A DNA stretch of 64,000 bases from Nelumbo lutea (taxonomy: Eukaryota; Streptophyta; Magnoliopsida; Proteales; Nelumbonaceae). The stretch is from contig JAKGHH010000005.1 in assembly GCA_022828595.1 (NCBI GenBank), positions 53,253,655 to 53,317,654 on the forward strand. The letters are read 5' to 3'. Made by a program: the position numbers and the translations under genes. The notes under the pieces are model-generated. The model ran no database searches. It was not told the DNA's origin and saw only the letters and a program-made list of their open reading frames with translations. Below are positions 48,960 through 60,637 of the stretch, piece after piece. Within the stretch, counting starts at the first letter, position 1; every line of letters begins with the position of its first letter.

Positions 48960-50250
48960 GAAACCCAAAATCCCATCGAGACAAATCAAATTACCATCTT
49001 TACATTATATATAGAGAAAATTCCTGATTAGTACCATGTACTTTGGCTCAAATGGCAATTTGGTCATCGAGCTTTAAAATGTGGCAATCCAGTACCTACC
49101 GTTAACTAATTCATTAATTAGCTATTAAGTGACATTTGAAAAATCAAACATGCCCTTCATATGCCATTTAATTCTCTTTATCAACCATCCGAATGTTGAC
49201 AAAAAATTGAACAGCTATTTAGAAGAATATAGAATGGGAATCGAAAAAATTAAGATTAGCACAAACACCATAGGAAAATTTTGACTCAAGGCTATGTCTA
49301 GTTTGAAGGAAAAAGTAGGAAAAGGTAGGGAAACCATTGTAAAAATAGAAAAACCTTTCCCTACCTAAATGATCTTGCCAGGAAAAATGTTGGTTGTTTG
49401 GGAAAAAAAATAGCCTGCACTGTTTGGAAATTTTCTCAGCATGACATGTTACCCTGTTTTCTTTGCTTGTCTTTTGGCTAAAAGAATATTGGTCACAATT
49501 ATTCTTTTGCCCCACACCTACGATAATGTGTCATACGCAAGGAGCTCCTAAACAGCTCTAACTGCTTTCTCCAAACAGCCAAAGGTTTCGTTTTAATATT
49601 TTTCCCCTTTTTTTGACTTTCCATCTGCAAAGGTGGACACTATTTTGCTGACCAAACAGTTCCTAAAGAGCAAGAGTTCAAAGAGGATGCAAGAAGTAGC
49701 TTCTTGGACACTCTTTTGTTGTCTTGAAATTTTTAATTAAGATTCTGTTTGTTTTCAAACAAATCAGAGAAAATTTTTCATGCCAAATGTATTAACTATA
49801 TTTTCCCACTTTTATTATAAAAAAAACTTTGTTTTTTTCTTGTGTTTTACATCAACACAAATTAAAAGGGGCAGAAAAACAAAGTTTCCACCATAAAATA
49901 GCTGAAAATAATTGCTGGAATATTTTAGTCTTAAAATTATTCCATTCATTTTACTTAAAACAAAAAATAGCCGGCCTAAGGAAAAAAGCTAAAAAGGAAT
50001 TAATTAAATTATTACTTAATAAAAGAAGATGATTATAATAATTGCAATAATTTGTTATGTGAAGCAGTTATGAAGCATTTTGAGTTAAAAGCATCCGATT
50101 ATCCAAATTTGGTGTTTCAATTGGGTCCAAATTCTAACAAATAACTCAACGCAACTCAACTAAAACTTTATCTATTTATCTGTTCCAAAGCATTCTATGC
50201 CAAAGGATGAAGCAAAGAGCCAAAAGTTCCAGTGTAATAGTGTTATAGTT
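48960..50250. other. Intergenic DNA before the LTR retrotransposon
   Basis: No gene recognised. AT-rich; open frames at 49219-49515 and 49829-50032 show no domain. Confidence 0.45.
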
Positions 50251-50256
50251 CGATAG

Positions 50257-51013
50257 TGATGAAGGAAGATTTGGCCTAACCTCATAACCACTTAATACGT
50301 GGAAAGGCAGCAGCTTGGGACAATAGTGCGTTCAAGTTGCAAGCTCCGAAAAGAGGAACTCGTAGTCGGAACTCCCCACAAGGAGCCTGAGCTCTCCCTT
50401 GGACCCCGAGCCTTACAAACACAAAAGGCAATAACCTGAACTGGCCCGCCTCATGGCAGTTCGGGCCAAACCTCTATCCGAACTCAAGACTTCACCACGC
50501 ACACCACTCCAGCACTTCGCCTCCGGGACGCCGAACTGAACAACCGCACCATACCTGACACCGAAGGAGTTTGTATCTAGAGGCGGCGCACCTAACTGGC
50601 TTGGGACCTGAGGCTTGACAGTCGCACTTCAACGACCACCTGCCGGAGCCGTCAGCCATCTCTAGTTACAGAGACGGCTCCGACAAAGAGAGTAGTGGCA
50701 GTTCTGCCCTAGCAAAGGTGAGGACACCCGAACTGGCAGAAGCGTAGAGGTAATCATACCTGACCTGATAGAAGCTTAGGAGTGAGTGTGCGAAGTGGTT
50801 ATAAAAGGCCCTCTACCCCCCAAGAATGAGGTATGTGAACTTTGCACCATCTGGTTTATCATCTTGCCTTTGAGGATACTAACTTGAGCTTCGGAGAACT
50901 CTCACCGGGTCCCTCCACGGAGATACTCGCTTTCTTCCCCGTTTCAGGCATCTTCTACTCCAGCCAGAGGCAAAATCGTTGACAGGTAGGACCGGCCGGA
51001 TTGCGCACCATCA
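50257..51013 (+). repeat. 5' LTR
   Basis: 757 bp, TGATGAAGG...CACCATCA. It carries a TATAAAAGG promoter box at 50800-50807 and a CCTTTGAGGATACT region downstream. It matches the 3' LTR throughout with many transitions. Confidence 0.95.
50800..50807 (+). promoter_or_regulatory. LTR TATA box
   Basis: TATAAAAGG about 210 bp before the LTR end, also conserved in the 3' LTR (60391-60398), so it is the likely Pol II promoter of the element. Confidence 0.7.
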
Positions 51014-51032
51014 ATTGGTGCCGTCTGTGAGA
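51014..51032 (+). other. Primer-binding site
   Basis: Two bases after the LTR the sequence TGGTGCCGTCTGTGAGA begins with the TGG expected opposite a tRNA CCA end. The tRNA species is not assigned. Confidence 0.65.
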
Positions 51033-51096
51033 ACACTTCTAAAATCCTCCCTCTAAAACTCTTATAACCTCCTTTTTTCAAGAAACCCCAACACTC

Positions 51097-52825
51097 ATGG
51101 CTTCTTCCAACAATACCAGATGTAGCACGGAGATGAACGCCCCGGGAACAACTTCAAGTCCCCGTGGTGTGCGTCGGAAAGTTCACCATCCCCCTTCTAG
51201 TGGATGGGATCCCCAGCCTGAATGTGCCACGAACAGTGGCACCAATGAACCTACCTGCCGTGAACGTCCCCCTTCCTCTCCCTGTCGAGACAACCTCTAC
51301 CGAACCAACTGTTGTCCCCTTGGCGACTAGCCAGAGCCAGTTTGATGACCTGATGCAGTGCATGCAAGCAATGAAAACCCAAATGCAATAGTTCCAACAG
51401 CATCAGCTCCAGCAGCACCAAGTACTACACCACCTCTCTCAGTATCACTATCAGTAGCAGTTCCCCCAACTGCCTCTGAACCAACCCCAGCTTCCACCTC
51501 GGCACCCTACTCCAAAACCGGTTAAGCCCTCCCCTCAGGGCGGATGCCTTTACCGAGGAGAAGCCTCCCAACTTCAGAACCCCTCCAAGAGCCAGGCCTC
51601 ATCGCTGAGCCGAAGGTAAAGAAGGATCTCTCCCGCCTCGCAACTCACCGACGGATCGTGAACCTTGCCTGCCAAGTCAGCACCTCGACACTCCAAGCCT
51701 AAGCTCCCGCCCACAGAGAACCGATTCAGCGTCCTAGCGGCGGACTACCAACATTCCGGGCCCATCGAGCTCGGCAACACAAAGGCCAGCAGCGCCAGTA
51801 CCAGGCCCACTCAACAACGAAGACGCCAGCGAAGTCGCCGAACTGCCACTTGTGTCCTGCCCGAGCTCAGAGGTAAAGAAGAGACAAGCTCAGACGAGGT
51901 AAAAGCTGCCCTTATTCTCTTAGTTCCTTCCCCCCTCTCATCAGAACTCCTTGCAGTCCCCATGCCCAGAGACTTCAAACTCCCCCCTTTAGACAAGTAT
52001 GATGGGTCCTTCGACCCCAACAACAACGTCGATGCCTTCCAGTCCCAGATGCACCTAGCAAGGGCCAGTGAATCGTGCATGTGCGTGCCCTTCACCACCA
52101 CCTTCAGGGGGGTGGCCCGCACTTGGTACAGGAACCTGACCCCTAGGTCGATAAGAAGTTGGACCCAGTTTGTGCAAGTCTTCACCGCACACTTCGTTAC
52201 CAGCAAGCGGTGCCCCAAAACCGAGGAAAGAATCTTCGAAGTAGTCCAGAGGGAAGGAGAATCCATCTGGGGCTACATCAAGCGGGTCAATGATGTGTTC
52301 TTGCAGATACCGCAACCAGACCTCGCGGTGCAGCTCGCGGCAGCCAAGAGAGGAGTAACACACAAGGAGTTCAAATGACACATGGTAGCTAGCCAGCCCA
52401 CGACTATAGCCGAATTCCTCAAGCTCGCGGATAAGTTCATGAGAACAGAGGAAGAGATCAACCAAATGACCAAAAGCGGGATCGAGAAAAGGAAGAGGGA
52501 AGGCGAGCCCTCCAACCCAGTTGACAGAAGAAAAAATCTGGCCCGGGAGACGAAGCCGAGCCAGCCGTTCCAAGCTCCCTTAGTAGGTCGGACAGACTAC
52601 ACACCCTTGAACGCGAGGCGGACTGAGATCTTGATGATGATCAAAGACGCCCCATACGTGAAATGGCCACCTCGCCTAAAAGGGAACCCAAACGAGAGAA
52701 ATAAAAACTTGTACTACAGTTTTCATAGAGATCACAGTCATAGTACCGAACAGTGTAATAATCTCTGGGATGAGATAGAGGGACTCATTCGTCGCGGGTG
52801 CTTGAGAAATTTTGTACAACATAGC

Positions 52826-52884
<59 letters not shown>

Positions 52885-53079
52885 GACATGTCAGCAAGGG
52901 GAGCATGATAAGGATGCTCCCGAGTCCAGCGGTAGGCCGGCCGAACTGCCGCAAAAACAGCCTCTAGAGGAGAGGTCAGTTCGGGGAACCATCCACGTAA
53001 TAGTGGGGGGTTCGATAGTCGTGGGTTGCACTTCAGCAGTAGCCCGGGCATCAGTTCATGAAGCTGCCCAAGAAGAGCG
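51097..53079 (+). pseudogene. Retrotransposon gag region
   Basis: The ATG at 51097 (MASSNNTRCSTEMNAPGTTS) opens gag, then the frame is lost (shift near 51160-51330). From 51665 a single frame carries a Retrotrans_gag-like core (VARTWYRNLTPRSIRSWTQF, EGESIWGYIKRVND), broken by TGA at 52376-52378 and resuming at once in the same frame. A YYSFHRDHSHSTEQC motif near 52715-52755 matches the Tat-type gag C-terminal motif with its first Cys replaced by Tyr. A trinucleotide run at 52825-52884 encodes polyasparagine. Confidence 0.85.
52825..52884. repeat. (AAT)n microsatellite in gag
   Basis: About twenty AAT triplets, in frame with gag and encoding a run of about twenty Asn. Its expansion did not disturb the frame. 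Confidence 0.92.
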
Positions 53080-53752
53080 GAACCCTACAAAGAGGCCAAA
53101 GACGGAGGAACCAATTTTCTTCATGGAAGACGATGCGCGAGGGGTCCACTACCCCCACGATGATGCGCTTGTCATCAAACTAAGGATCAACGACTTCGAA
53201 GTTAGGCACGTGCTTGCTGATTCAAGCAGCTCGGCGGACATTTTCTTCATGGAAGACGATGCGCGAGGGGTCCACTACCCCCACGATGATGCGCTTGTCA
53301 TCAAACTAAGGATCAACGACTTCGAAGTTAGGCACGTGCTTGTTGATTCAAGCAGCTCGGCAGACATTCTCTTCAAGTTGGCATTTGACCAACTTCAGTT
53401 GCAGAGAAGCGAGCTGAAGCCCGCAAACACTCCTCTGGTAGGCTTCAACAGAGAGAAAGTCATGCCCCTCGGGAAAATAACAGTACCAGTGGAAGTCGGA
53501 ACATGGCCCTGTGCAATCAGACTCAACCATGATTTCCTGGTGGTTGCGACCCCCTCCCCATACAATGCCATAATAGGGCGGCCAATCACTCATGTCCTAC
53601 GAGCAGTGGTCTCCACCTATTACTTGGCAATGAAGTTTCCTACAGACTTCAGTGTGGTGGTAGCGCGGGGCGACCAGCTCGAGTCCCGCAAGTGCTATGT
53701 TGTCGCCCTGAAAGGAAAAACCAATGTGGTCGATGACCTCAAACTGGAGTGA
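53080..53752 (+). pseudogene. Aspartic protease region with duplicated active-site segment
   Basis: A retropepsin-like domain: LVIKLRINDFEVRHVL then DSSSSADILF (active-site position, with DSS where the family usually has D-[ST/N/G]-G), and later the flap and hydrophobic strand NAIIGRPITHVL. A 126-bp tandem duplication (53115-53240 and 53241-53366) repeats the whole active-site strand in frame. The frame ends at TGA 53750-53752. Confidence 0.85.
53115..53366 (+). repeat. 126-bp tandem duplication within the protease
   Basis: Two adjacent copies starting TTTTCTTCATGGAAGACG at 53115 and 53241, exactly 126 bp (42 codons) apart. They differ at only two or three sites (Ala/Val before DSSSS, GGA/AGA in the last codons). 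It is therefore much younger than the LTR divergence. Confidence 0.95.
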
Positions 53753-54700
53753 CCTACGGAGCAAGGTGAGGAACGAGCTGCGCCCACAAAAGAAACAGTC
53801 GCAATCCCAACTTCAGCTACGGACCCAACTCGGACGCTACAAATCGGTGCTTCCATCCAGGAACCTCTACGAACCGAACTGGTGAGTTTCTTACTTCAAA
53901 ATTTAGATATTTTTGCATGGTCTGCTTCCGATATGCCCGGCATTGACCCCAACCTTATAACTCACAAACTTAATACTGACCCTGTAGTCAAACCCATTAG
54001 ACAGAAGAAATGCAACTTAACCCCAAAACGCTGGAGGGCGATCAACGAGGAGGTCGAAAAGCTCATCGCAGCAGACTTCATAAGGGAAGTTCACTACCCG
54101 AGCTAGGTAGCCAACCTAGTGCTGGTAAAAAAGGCAAACGGTAAGTGGCGCATGTGCATCGACTACACTGACCTGAACCGAGCCTGCCCGAAAGATTGCT
54201 TCTCCCTCCCCATAATTGACCGCCTAGTGGACGTGACCTCGGGACATGAGTTGCTAAGCTTCTTGAATGCCTACTCGGGCTACAACCAAATCAGGATGGA
54301 CCAGTTCGATGAGGAAAAAACCACCACCTTCATAACCGATTTCAGCCTGTACTGCTACAAGGTCATGCCCTTCAGACTGAAGAATGTTGGGGCAACCTTC
54401 CAAAGACTTGTGAATAAGCTGTTTTAACCCTTAATTGGCACGAAAATAGAATGTTATGTAGACAACATGGTCGTCAAGACACTGTTTTCACAGGAATTAA
54501 TACAAGACTTAGATTATGTCTTCCAAATTCTGCATCAATTTAGCATGAAACTGAACCCAAACAAGTGTGTCTTCGGTGTCACCTCGGGTAAGTTCCTAGG
54601 GTACATTGTCAACTGGCGCGGTATTGAGGCCAACCCGGACAAGATAAAGGTCATCCTAGATATGAGACTACCTCGAAAAGTAAAAGAGGTTTAGAGGCTA
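53753..54700 (+). pseudogene. Ty3 reverse transcriptase
   Basis: Same frame as gag and protease. Landmarks: CNLTPKRWRAINEEVEKLI, NGKWRMCIDYTDLNRACPKD, LSFLNAYSGYNQIRM, then the active-site box at 54455-54466, which reads YVDN instead of YVDD, so a catalytic Asp is lost. In-frame stops at 54104 (TAG), 54425 (TAA) and 54692 (TAG). Inactive. Confidence 0.92.
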
Positions 54701-54730
54701 AACGGCCGCATAGCCGCTCTGAGCCGCTTC

Positions 54731-55250
54731 ATGTCCAAATCGGCAAACCGCTGTCTGCCTTTCTTTAAAGCAATCAAAGGCAAAGGGTTTGAATGGACCC
54801 GAGACTGCCAGCTCGCGTTCGACGAGCTAAAAAACTACCTCGCTAGTGTGCCAATCTTAACCAGGCCCGAGGAGGGCGAGGTCTTAGAACTGTACCTCTC
54901 GGCAAGCGACGAGGTGGTCAGTTCAATACTAATAAAAGAAGTAGATCGGGTCCAACAACCCATCTATTATGTTAGTAAAATTCTGCAGGGAGCTGAGACG
55001 AGATACCCGCAGATAGAAAAGCTAGCATACGCACTAGTAATTGCAGCTCAAAAACTCCGCCCAAATTTCCAGGCTCACACTGTCATCATCTTGACTGACA
55101 AACCTCCGAGGAAAGTCTTACTCAATTCCGAGGTTTCTAATCGACTGACGAAGTGGGCCATCAAGCTCAGCGAGTACGACCTCCAGTATAAGTCACGAAC
55201 TGCTATTAAAGCCCAAGCCTTGGCAGATTTTATCGTCGAGTGCACGTTTA
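54731..55250 (+). pseudogene. Ty3 RNase H (first)
   Basis: After the RT thumb (ALSRFMSKSANRCLPFFKAI) the domain has LYLSASDEVVSSILI, QQPIYYVSKILQGAETRYPQ and LTDKPPRKVLLNSEVSNRL, which is the usual Ty3 RNase H/tether series. Same frame as RT; no stop inside. Confidence 0.88.
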
Positions 55251-55369
55251 GCCTCGAAGTCCCTAGGCCGATTGAGCCCAAGATCCCTAGTTCGGGTGAG
55301 CCTGGAGCTCCCAAGCCAATAGAGTCTGAACCCCGTGAAGTAGCAGTCAGGGTGGCATCTCTCATGGTT

Positions 55370-55770
55370 AGGCCAAATGCGAATTGGGATGAGGAGCCCT
55401 GGATCCTTCACGTAGATGGCTCCTCGAATTAGCAAGGCAATGGGGCTGGAATAGTGTTGCACGACCCGGGTGACACAAAATTGGAATACACACTACGCTT
55501 TGAGTTCGCAGCGTCCAACAACGAAGCGGAGTATGAGGCATTGATAGGCGGGCTGAACCTAGCGCAAAAGGTAAGAGCAAAACACATAGTTATCTACAGC
55601 GATTCCCAGCTTGTGGTCAACCAGGTTACAGGCGAATACGAAGCACGTGAGCTAACTATGATCGCCTACCTAGCAAAAGTAAAGGAGGCTCTGCTCAACT
55701 TCTAGTCACACTTCATCAGGCAAGTCCCGAGGTCAGAGAACACTGAGACTGACGCCCTGTCCCGGTTAGC
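55370..55770 (+). pseudogene. Second (archaeal-type) RNase H, Tat marker
   Basis: The motifs WILHVDGSSN, then GNGAGIVL, FAASNNEAEYEALIGGL, IYSDSQLVVNQV and ENTETDALSRLAS make a complete second RNase H with the D-E-D-D carboxylates visible. Stops at 55430 (TAG) and 55703 (TAG) break it. Possession of this extra domain after the first RNase H is characteristic of Tat elements. Confidence 0.88.
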
Positions 55771-55879
55771 CAGCATGAGTCACAATGCCATGAGAACCGT
55801 GTACATAGAGGACTTACCTCGGCCTAGCATTCTGGTGGGGCAGAAGAGGTCGCTCCTGTCCTTGAAGAAGAGCCGAGCT

Positions 55880-57110
55880 GGATCAACCCACTCGTGAGCT
55901 TCTTGTTAGATGGAACCCTCCCTGCGGACTGCAACGCAGCTAGGAGGGTGCAGCGCCAGGCAGCCAAATACGTTATAATAGATGAATGGTTGTACCGACG
56001 GTCCTACATGCTCCCCTACCTGCGTTGCTTATGACTTGCCGAGGCCGAGCTCGTACTCTGCAACACTCATGAAGGTCTGTGCGACGGACACTTGGGGGGC
56101 AGGGCCCTCACCAAGAAGGCAGTTCGACAAGGGTACTACTGGCCAACGATGAAGGCAGAGGTCATCGAGCTCGTCAGAAAATGCGACAAGTGTCAGAAGC
56201 ATGCCAATATCCACCATCAGCTTGCCGCTGACCTCAAGTATCTCACCAGTCCATGGCCCTTTGCGCAATGGGGCATTGGCCTCCCGGGGCCATTCCTGTC
56301 AGCAACAGGTGGGAGGAAGTTCCTAGTGGTGGCGGTAGATTACTTCACAAAGTGGGTAGAAGCTGAACCTCTCGCAACAGTTACAGCTCAAAACATACAG
56401 AACTTCTTTTGGAAGAACATAGTATGTCGCTTCGGGTTACCTCGGTACTGATCTCCGACAATGGCAAGTAGTTCGAAGATATCAAGTTTCAGGAATGGTG
56501 TCAAGATATGGGGATTCGGCAGAACTTCACATCGGTCGCGCACTCGCAGGAAAACGGTCAAACAGAAGTAATGAACAGAGCAATCCTCCACGGATTGAAA
56601 GCACGACTAGACCGAGCTAAAGAGTTGTGGGCGGACGAGCTACCAAGTGTTCTATGGACTCACCAAACTACGAAAAAAATCACCACGAGAGAGATCCCCT
56701 TTAACCTCACCTACGGCACCGAAGTGGTAATCCCGGCGGAGATCGAAATACCTACACTACGACTAGAAGCATACGACAATCAGACAAATGGAGATGAGTT
56801 ACGTACCAACCTCGACCTACTAGACCAGGTAAGAGACCTCGCGTACATCCGGACCGTAGTTTACCAGCAAAGAGTAGCTTGGTACTACAATGCCAGAGTA
56901 AAAAAGCGGAACTTCCGCGTCGGCGACCTGGTCCTCCGTAAGATCATGGCACCTGAGCTCGGCATGGGCAAACTTGGACCGAATTGGGAAGGGCCCTACC
57001 GAGTAAAGAGAGTACTCGGGGGGGGGGCATACGAGCTCGAAACCTTAGAGGGCAAATAAGTACCCCGAGCTTGGAACGTCGTTAACTTGAGACGATACTA
57101 CCTATAGATC
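55880..57110 (+). pseudogene. Integrase
   Basis: The HHCC zinc finger (THEGLCDGH ... CDKCQKH) lies at about 56065-56205, the DDE core first Asp in VVAVDYFTKWVEAEPL, the second in ISDNG at about 56455 and the Glu in ENGQTE at about 56550. The C-terminal part has NFRVGDLVLRKI and NWEGPYRVKRVL. The frame changes twice relative to RT (between about 55760 and 55880, and at about 56440), with stops at 56032 and near 56469. No chromodomain is seen, as expected for Tat. Confidence 0.88.
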
Positions 57111-57439
57111 ACCAAGCGAAGTGGACTAAGTCGCTACCAAAGCCTAAGGGCTAGGATGCTGAGCTAACAAGGACCTTAGTATGGGCAAGCAAAGGCAAAA
57201 ATGCCAACTAAAAGTTCAGGCAAAGCGCCAACAATGAACTAATAGGGACATTGGCAGTTCGGAAGAAAGAGTGACCAACACTTAACCAAAAGAAAATCAT
57301 TCCATTGCAAAATACTTTGTGTACATTTCCAAAAAAAAAAAACAACAGAAGCGAGCTCACAGGCCCGGAGGTACTTCTTCACCATCAGAAAGCACTTCAG
57401 CAACACCCGAAGGTCCTGTCTCGTCCTCAGAATCCGGCT

Positions 57440-59288
57440 CATCGTCAGCAGCGTTGGCCATCTCCTAAGTAATGCGCGAAGTGGTTATGGCGCTAATATC
57501 GATCTCGGGGTACGTATTCCGGATCATCCACTGGCTTAGTTTAAAGCCCCTTCTGTACGAGCCCACCATCAGGTCGTCAAAGCACGGTGAGGCGATATAA
57601 TCATTGATGGCCTTCTTCTTGCCATCCTCGATGCCTTGAGAAAAGATCTCTATCCTCTCCCTAATATCCTCTTGAAGGTATTCAACTTGATGCTGCAAGT
57701 CCAGCCTCAGGTCTGCCATATGCTTCACCACAACTCCCATGGCCTCGGTATCTCTCTGAGACCTCGCCAGCCTGGCCTATGCAGCGCGAAAAGCTTCCTC
57801 AGTAGCTCGAGAAGCCGCCTCGGTAGTGTGGGAAGCCTCTTCGGTAGCTCGCACCTGCCTCGAGCTCCTTTCCACTTGGGCCGCCAAGGCATGTATGGAA
57901 GAATTTACCTACCAAGAGGAAAAATAACAAATGATCAAAAGAACGATAGCAAGAAAGATAAAAACAAAGAGCCCGACAAGAAATCGCTGACTTACCACCA
58001 TGGCATGAGTGATAACACAACAAGCTACCTGGTTCAACGGGAGCTCGGTCCATGCTGCGACCTCCTCAGGATAAATGCCCTCCCTACTTTTCTGAAGAGC
58101 ATGGTTCGGTGACAACGCGCTCCTGAACTCACCTTGGGCTCCCGAGCCTGAAGGCCCAGCTCGCGTATAAGCAGACTCAGAGTAAGCAGGAGCCCCCATG
58201 TAAGTAGCCTCGGCATAAGGGGCCCCTACCGCTTCTTGCACTGGAGGGGCCATCTCAAGCTCCCTCGGTGGATCCACTGATGGGTAGTCCAGTACCTCGG
58301 GCTCCATATCTCGGGGCAGCTCAGCACGAGTTCGTTTGACGACTCGCTTCCTCCTCTTCGTTGCGTGAAATAGGTTACCACCTCGAGTCTTCTCTGTTCA
58401 TCACACTTGCAAAAAGAGCTCGGCATCAGGAAAGCGAAAGAACAGAGCAAAACAAAAGGCAAGCCTCTGAGTAAGGAACCTACCCGAACTCAGACCAGCC
58501 TCGATGAGCTTGGCCTCCGTCAGATAATGGTGGCATTTTAGCCCAATCCGTGCCCATTCCCGGAGGCCCTTCTCCGTTTCCCTATCAAGCGTAACACTGG
58601 CATCAGGGGCAGCCATCCCCCACCCGGTTTGGAACGGGCACCCCAATGCAATTCGCGCCCCGAAGTAGTCCCGTTTCCATGCCAGGACCTTTTTGGGAAG
58701 ATCATGTAAAAGCTTAAACCCCGAGCGAGGAGACAGGTAGTACGCCCGCCTACGCCCGGGAAGGGTACCCGCTTGCTTCTTAAGCATTAGAATGGAAGAA
58801 AAGATTTCCAGGTTTAAAGGCAAGATCTGTTCGCAAAATAGGGAGATTGTCCCCACCAAGTTACAAATAGAATTTGGGTGAAGCTGGCTGATAGTAATGC
58901 CGAAGTGGTTCATAACCTCGACAACGAGGGGATGGAAAGGCAGGCGCAACCCAACAACGAGCTGCTCCCGGAATATCACGATCTCATTAGGACCATGTTC
59001 CCAAGGGAAACTACCCGAGGGTATAAAATATGTGTACTCCCTAGGCAAGTTGAATTGGGTAATAAGGGACTGAAGCCCCTTAGGCGTCATGGTCGAGGGC
59101 CCAAACTTGTCTTAACGTTCAACCTCGACGGGAGGAGGACGCCAAACTACCAGAAGCGACTCGGCCTACGGGTTCAAGCTCCTCCTCGAGCTCTCGGGTT
59201 CACTAAGGCTGTCGGGGGATGCAGCTTGATTCGTAAAACCTGCATCTGAACCCCTCGAAGAATCGTCTGAGCTGTCTAAGCTAGACAT
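57440..59288 (-). pseudogene. Antisense extra ORF with gypsy-type transposase-28-like domain
   Basis: The minus strand between integrase and the 3' LTR carries a coding-like region. An ATG at 59286-59288 opens MSSLDSSDDSSRGSD. After two in-frame stops the conserved part (59090-58401) reads MTPKGLQSLITQFNLPREYT, FREQLVVGLRLPFHPLVVEV and FGITISQLHPNSICNL, matching the plant domain named 'putative gypsy type transposon' (Transposase_28). Downstream pieces in other frames include a Pro/Ala-rich part (58307-58034) and a coiled-coil-like tail (57740-57465). It may be spliced in life; here it is degraded. Function of this domain is unknown. Confidence 0.75.
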
Positions 59289-59417
59289 CAGGAGGAAAAG
59301 AATACCAGGAAGAAAATAGAATCACCCGGAAAAGGCAAACGAACTACGAAAACTTGGACGCGAGCTCAAGAAGCAAAACGTGGGAGAATGGCAATGAAAT
59401 GCGACTGGGGTCCCCCA

Positions 59418-59426
59418 CTATTTATA
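59418..59426 (-). promoter_or_regulatory. TATA box for the antisense ORF
   Basis: Minus-strand TATAAATAG, in the context GGGTATAAATAGTGGGG, lies about 130 bp upstream of the antisense ATG (59288). The placement suggests an independent internal promoter on the minus strand. Confidence 0.6.
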
Positions 59427-59841
59427 CCCACAGTGATCGAAAATCAATGGCTCTGATTAAGGAAAATCCAATGGCCCACAGTCGCGTTGATCGCACGTCT
59501 CCTGAGACCGAGACGTGATTGGCCGCATGTCATTTGAAACTGAAAAAGTGTCGACACACGTCTCCCCACGTAAAAGACAGCAGCGGCGCATTTTTTTAAT
59601 TTTGAAATAATGCCCGCTGTCACATCTCCCAGCGGTGCATTTTTTAAATTTTGAAATAAATGCACGCTCACATCTGTTAGTATTTATAGATGGATTGGCG
59701 CGTTCCCCGACTTTTTGGCACTCGAGAAACCCAAAAGAACCCTGACGAATGCGCACTCCGTGCTATCAGTCAAATCCACCCTCCACCTCGCGAACTCCTC
59801 GTGCCAGGGCAGGTCCCTTTGCGCGAGGAGTGGGTGGCAAT

Positions 59842-60604
59842 TGATGAAGGAAGATTTGGCCCGACCTCGTAACCACTCAACACGTGGAAAGGCAGCAGCT
59901 CGGGACAACAGTACGCCCAAGGCGCGAGCTCCAAAAAGAGGAACCTACGGTCCAAACTTCCCACAAGGAGCCTGAGCTCTCCCTTGGACCCCGAGCCTTA
60001 CAAACACAAAAGGCAACAACCCAAACTGGCCTGTCTCATGGCAGTTCGGGCCACACCTCTATCTGAACTCAAGACTTCACCTCGCACACCACTCCAGCAC
60101 TTCGCCTCCGAGATGTCGAACTGAACAACTGCACCGTACCTGACACCGAAGGAGTCCGTATCTAGAGGCGGCGCACCTGACTGACTTGGGACCTGACGCT
60201 TGACAGCCGCACTTCAACGGCCACCTGCCACCGCCACCTGCCACCGCCATCTCCAGTTATAGAGACGGCTCCAACAAAGAGAGCAGTGGCGGTTCTGCCC
60301 CAGCAGAGGTGAGGACACCCAAACTGATAGAAGCGCAAAGGTAATCATACTCGACCTGACAGAAGCTTAGGAGTGAGTGTGCGAAGTGGTTATAAAAGGC
60401 TCTCTACCCCCCAAGAACGAGGTATGTGAACTTTGCGCCATCTGGTTTATCATCTTGCCTTTGAGAATATTAACTTGAGCTTCGGAGCACTCTCACCGGG
60501 TCCCTCCCCGGAGATACTCGCTTTTTTCCCCGTTTCAGGCACCTTCTGCTCTAGCCAGAGGCAAAATCGTTGACAGCTCGGACCGGCCGGATTGCGCACC
60601 ATCA
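59842..60604 (+). repeat. 3' LTR
   Basis: 763 bp, TGATGAAGG...CACCATCA, with TATA box at 60391-60398. It carries a short CCACCTGCCACCGCCACCTG repeat insertion relative to the 5' LTR. A purine-rich tract (GAGGAGTGGGTGG) immediately precedes it as candidate polypurine tract. Confidence 0.95.
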
Positions 60605-60637
60605 GATAGCATTGCTTAGATGAGTACTGCTTGACCC

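Larger units (their letters stand above)
50257..60604 (+). mobile_element. Full-length Ty3 (Tat-type) LTR retrotransposon, decayed
   Basis: A 10.3-kb element bounded by perfect 5-bp target repeats GATAG (50252-50256 and 60605-60609). LTRs start TGATGAAGG and end CACCATCA (TG...CA). Order: 5' LTR, primer-binding site, gag, protease, reverse transcriptase, RNase H, second (archaeal-type) RNase H, integrase, antisense extra ORF, 3' LTR. Pol order RT-RH-INT places it in Ty3. The second RNase H plus a long post-integrase region with an antisense ORF points to the Tat lineage. Many stops and two or more frameshifts make it non-autonomous. By eye the first 240 aligned LTR positions differ at about 30 sites, mostly transitions, so the insertion is old. 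Confidence 0.95.

Noticed and set aside
51811..52573. Minus-strand open frames of 151 and 172 codons
   Set aside because: Shadows of the gag frame; no conserved content, unlike the antisense ORF at 57.4-59.3 kb.
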